Source: JAZSMJ01 sp045535815 (GTDB taxonomy: Bacteria > Bacillota > Clostridia > Oscillospirales > CAG-272). Taken from it: a stretch of 8,568 bases of DNA. Below, piece after piece: positions 6,998 through 8,568 of the stretch. The translations under genes and the position numbers were made by a program. The notes under the pieces are model-generated. The model did no database searches. It saw nothing but the letters and a program-made list of their open reading frames with translations, and was not told where the DNA came from. Numbering within the stretch: position 1 is the first letter of the stretch; each line of letters begins with the position of its first letter. The stretch covers positions 1 through 8,568 of the forward strand of contig JAZSMJ010000029.1 in NCBI GenBank assembly GCA_045535815.1, given 5' to 3'.

Positions 6998-7267
6998 ATG
7001 AAAAAGATTATTCTCGCATTGACTATAATCGTTCTATTAATCTGTTTAGTTCCTTTCCCTGCAAAAGTAAAAGATGGCGGCTCAACACATTATGATGCCA
7101 TTCTCTATGACATTTATGATGTGAACAGCTTATACGACTTAGGTCCTGACAACACCGAAATGAGACACGTCGAGGGCTTTATAATCGAGATATTCGGCAT
7201 TCAAGTATACAACAATACAAATCCGCATATAGACAACTTTGGCGATAGTCCTGATATGAAAAACTAA
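6998..7267 (+). CDS. Small exported or membrane-tethered protein with a KDGGS motif
   Basis: Eighty-nine residues. MKK and a hydrophobic stretch (residues 4-20) form a signal peptide or N-terminal anchor. Cys16 is preceded by LLI, not by Gly/Ala/Ser, so a lipobox is not supported. The mature part begins VPFPAKVKDGGSTHYDAILYDIYDV and ends with EGFIIEIFGIQVYNNT and a polar tail. I recognise the PxPxKxKDGGSTxYxAxLY ... IEIFGxxVY pattern as recurring in small uncharacterised Clostridia proteins, but know no function. AAGGAG at 6983-6988, nine bases upstream, supports the start. The gene has its own possible ECF promoter, which would suit an envelope-stress protein (inference). It lies between the two TGGCTCACCAA copies, 112 bases after the zinc-ribbon gene on the same strand. 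Confidence 0.8.
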   Translation: MKKIILALTIIVLLICLVPFPAKVKDGGSTHYDAILYDIYDVNSLYDLGPDNTEMRHVEGFIIEIFGIQVYNNTNPHIDNFGDSPDMKN

Positions 7268-7272
7268 ACTCC

Positions 7273-7308
7273 TAAGTTCGTATAACTTATCAACAAATTG
7301 CAATTTGT
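7273..7308. repeat. Two adjacent inverted repeats, including a 16-bp perfect palindrome
   Basis: TAAGTT (7273-7278) and AACTTA (7284-7289) are inverted around five bases. Immediately after, ACAAATTGCAATTTGT (7293-7308) is a perfect palindrome. They lie just behind the 6998-7267 stop codon. No T tract follows, so they are not terminators; they could be a protein-binding site or part of a recombination site. Confidence 0.5.
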
Positions 7309-7324
7309 CGAGCAGTTAAATTTC

Positions 7325-7406
7325 GGGTGGGTTAGTTTCTCCCATTTTCAAAATCAATCAGGGTGGGACAAGCCGAGTTCGATTTAGCATCGGGTTGGCT
7401 CACCAA
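7325..7406 (+). other. tRNA-Lys-like 3' relic or structured RNA
   Basis: From 7355, pieces of a bacterial tRNA-Lys 3' half appear in the right order: ATCAGGGTG (anticodon arm and variable loop), CCGAGTTCGA (T arm and loop), TCGG, then TGGCTCACCA. Spacing is wrong: seven bases replace about two in the variable region and seven replace about three after TTCGA. No matching 5' acceptor strand or D arm was found in 7325-7354, so this is not a working tRNA. A hairpin can form (7362-7365 with 7401-7404, 7371-7374 with 7397-7400, 7380-7382 with 7390-7392), and CCCA at 7341-7344 can pair with TGGG at either 7328-7331 or 7364-7367. AGGGTGGGAC also echoes the T-box core GGGTGGNAC, but no stem I or specifier is visible and the next gene has no amino-acid link. 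The rest of 7268-7640 holds only the hairpins, terminators and promoter listed separately. Confidence 0.35.
7396..7406 (+). repeat. 11-bp direct repeat TGGCTCACCAA, copy 2
   Basis: Identical to 6527-6537 and placed at the end of the tRNA-Lys-like stretch. The two copies bracket 858 bases holding the zinc-ribbon and KDGGS genes. No integrase lies in that interval, so at most this is a scar or a passive cassette boundary. Confidence 0.5.
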
Positions 7407-7417
7407 ACAAGAATAAG

Positions 7418-7453
7418 ACGAACCTTGAACAATCAAGGTTCGTTTTGTTTTTT
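7418..7453 (+). terminator. Strong intrinsic terminator 1 in the 7268-7640 gap
   Basis: A perfect 11-bp stem ACGAACCTTGA (7418-7428) with TCAAGGTTCGT (7433-7443), a four-base ACAA loop, then TTTTGTTTTTT. It follows the TGGCTCACCAA copy by 11 bases, the arrangement seen after tRNA genes. Confidence 0.9.
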
Positions 7454-7514
7454 ACAAGAGATTACTTTGGATTGATACTTCAAACCGATAATGAACAAAC
7501 TGAATAATAAAATC

Positions 7515-7556
7515 AAACGCCAAGTGACGATTAAAAGTCGCTTGGCGTTTTTGTTT
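7515..7556 (+). terminator. Strong intrinsic terminator 2 in the 7268-7640 gap
   Basis: A 14-bp stem with one G-T pair (7515-7528 with 7537-7550), an eight-base loop GATTAAAA, then TTTTTGTTTT. It ends nine bases before the -35 box of the next gene, insulating it from upstream transcription. No gene with a ribosome site fits between the two terminators. Confidence 0.9.
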
Positions 7557-7564
7557 TATTTTCC

Positions 7565-7593
7565 TTGAAATTAGATAAAAAATATGATATAAT
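7565..7593 (+). promoter_or_regulatory. SigA-type promoter of the DUF6602-like gene
   Basis: TTGAAA (7565-7570), a 17-base spacer and TATAAT (7588-7593) with an extended -10 TGA (7585-7587). Transcription should start near 7600. The leader of about 40 bases carries GGAGG at 7632-7636, four bases from the ATG, a short spacing. Confidence 0.85.
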
Positions 7594-7640
7594 ATAGCAT
7601 CAAGTACTCAAACAATTTCAGCTTAACTTGCGGAGGAAAA

Positions 7641-8501
7641 ATGAACTATATTGAAGCTCTTAGACGAACTGCAAAAAAATTAGATGCGGAATTTGAATCA
7701 AGCGAACTAATAAATCATAGTCCTAGCAAAGGAGCGTTTCGAGAATATATTATTAAACAATGCATTAGACCGTTTTTACCAGAAGCATATGGGATTTCAG
7801 GTGGCGAATGCTTTGATATAGATGGAAATGTAAGTAAGCAACTCGATGCTGTTGTCTATGATAGACTATATTCTTATATCGTACCATATTCAGATGATTT
7901 TATTCAGTTTCCATATGAATCTGTGTACGGCAATATAGAAGTAAAATCATTTTTAAATAAAGAAGAATTGTTTGCTTCAATTGACAATATAGAATCATTT
8001 AAAAAGCTTAAAAGAGATACACCTACTGGTGTACAGATAGTTCCCAATAGAAGTATTGATATAAAAGGTATAAAATGGTCCGATACAGGTCCTAAGGAAA
8101 CATTCGGTGTTGTTTTTGCTTATGATTCAATTAAGCCAGAAACACTAATAGAGCATTTGCGTACAATAGATGCCGATCGTATGCCATATCTTCCCAATAT
8201 GTTCGTACTATATAAGCATAAAACACTTATAGTAAGAATCGAATATGGTGAAGGAGATGAAATTAACAAACTTTATCCTAATTTTTATGGTAATTATGAT
8301 GGATTTATGACATTACCATGTGGTGAAGATACATTGCCAATTTTCATTACAAACATTTTAATTCATTCATCTTGCGAACACCTTACTACGATGAGCATAA
8401 CGGACCTCATAAATCCTATTATTGATGATGCATTACGTAATATGGGAACGCAAAAAGTTGCTAGATACAAATATGGAAAAAACACTATAGTTTATGTTTA
8501 A
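7641..8501 (+). CDS. DUF6602-like protein, predicted PD-(D/E)XK nuclease fold
   Basis: A complete protein of 286 residues. The N-terminal helix (MNYIEALRRTAKKLDAEFE) leads into SKGAFREYIIKQCIRPFLPEAYGISGGECFD (residues 29-59), then SKQLDAVVYDR (65-75), and FPYESVYGNIEVKSFLNKEEL (90-110). This order of K-G-x-x-R-E, a Q-L-D strand and an E-V-K-S strand is what I know from DUF6602. E35, D69 and E100-x-K102 fit the metal-binding and catalytic positions of PD-(D/E)XK nucleases. The C-terminal half (110-286) is unassigned and ends KYGKNTIVYV. No transmembrane segment or signal peptide is seen, so it should be cytoplasmic. The family turns up near restriction and phage-defence genes, but also alone as here; DNA cleavage is an inference. 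It uses TTA, CTA, TCA, ATA and CAA freely, all rare or absent in the giant gene, which suggests acquisition. It is a single-gene unit with its own promoter behind two terminators. Confidence 0.8.
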   Translation: MNYIEALRRTAKKLDAEFESSELINHSPSKGAFREYIIKQCIRPFLPEAYGISGGECFDIDGNVSKQLDAVVYDRLYSYIVPYSDDFIQFPYESVYGNIEVKSFLNKEELFASIDNIESFKKLKRDTPTGVQIVPNRSIDIKGIKWSDTGPKETFGVVFAYDSIKPETLIEHLRTIDADRMPYLPNMFVLYKHKTLIVRIEYGEGDEINKLYPNFYGNYDGFMTLPCGEDTLPIFITNILIHSSCEHLTTMSITDLINPIIDDALRNMGTQKVARYKYGKNTIVYV

Positions 8502-8568
8502 TATATGCTATATTTTTGCCTTCCGGCAAGGTGCATTGTGCATACTTTGGTGAAAAGAAGTCGGATCG
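8502..8568. other. Right-edge intergenic DNA with a small hairpin
   Basis: TTGCC (8516-8520) and GGCAA (8525-8529) form a 5-bp stem with a TTCC loop, 14 bases after the DUF6602-like stop. TGCA-TTG-TGCA follows at 8532-8542. No T tract follows on the plus strand, so termination is not supported there. On the minus strand the edge reads open as SDFFSPKYAQCTLPEGKNIAYI, a string that I vaguely associate with a dispersed non-coding repeat in related genomes rather than with a real protein. Confidence 0.3.

Noticed and set aside
7274..7290. loxP/dif-like string around TTCGTATAACTTAT
   Set aside because: Only a short partial match to recombinase arms, with no second arm at the proper spacing and no recombinase gene nearby.
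7325..7404. Full functional tRNA or riboswitch call
   Set aside because: No 5' acceptor strand, D arm or anticodon loop could be placed for a tRNA, and no stem I or specifier for a T-box.
7491..7568. 25-codon frame MNKLNNKIKRQVTIK... between the two terminators
   Set aside because: It has no ribosome site and runs straight through the second terminator hairpin and into the promoter region.
2..8568. CRISPR array, rRNA, insertion sequence, toxin-antitoxin pair
   Set aside because: No short spaced repeats, rRNA motifs, transposase reading frames, terminal inverted repeats or paired small overlapping genes were seen.

Overview
The window looks like a chromosomal segment of a gut-type Clostridia/Firmicutes bacterium, probably close to Ruminococcus or another Oscillospiraceae. 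This is inferred from strong AGGAGG-type ribosome sites, SigA promoters with extended -10 boxes, a giant Listeria-Bacteroides-repeat surface protein, a DUF6487-like zinc ribbon, and a relic of a HisKA_7TM-type membrane sensor. No taxonomic marker gene is present.

Bases 2-5848 are one uninterrupted reading frame, open at the left edge. It is the C-terminal 1948 residues of a huge secreted or surface protein. It starts with two nearly identical 78-residue repeats and a decayed third. Four macro-repeats of about 400-426 residues follow, each made of a ~265-275 residue beta-rich module (A) and two different InlB-B/Flg_new-like repeats (B, B'). A short C-terminal module closes the protein, with no LPXTG motif, membrane anchor or dockerin. 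The gene ends at a GC-rich hairpin (5865-5893) and a strong intrinsic terminator (5931-5975).

Bases 6024-6577 hold a broken gene. The two frames read together as the N-terminal part of a 7TM histidine-kinase-type sensor region, but one T is missing near 6181-6184. The match to the family also stops at TGGCTCACCAA (6527-6537), where terminator-like DNA takes over. The same 11 bases recur at 7396-7406, again just before a terminator, at the end of a stretch resembling the 3' half of tRNA-Lys. Between the copies lie two small genes: a DUF6487-like CxxC/CxxC zinc-ribbon protein with a near-consensus SigA promoter (6697-6885), and an 89-residue exported or membrane-tethered protein behind a possible ECF-sigma promoter (6998-7267). 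My best reading is an integration or recombination scar at a tRNA-Lys-like end.

After two intrinsic terminators in series (7418-7453 and 7515-7555), a strong promoter (7565-7593) drives a single AT-rich gene (7641-8501). It encodes a DUF6602-like protein with a visible E...D...ExK arrangement typical of PD-(D/E)XK nuclease folds. Its codon use is unlike the giant gene, so it looks acquired. The last 67 bases contain a small hairpin and no supportable gene.
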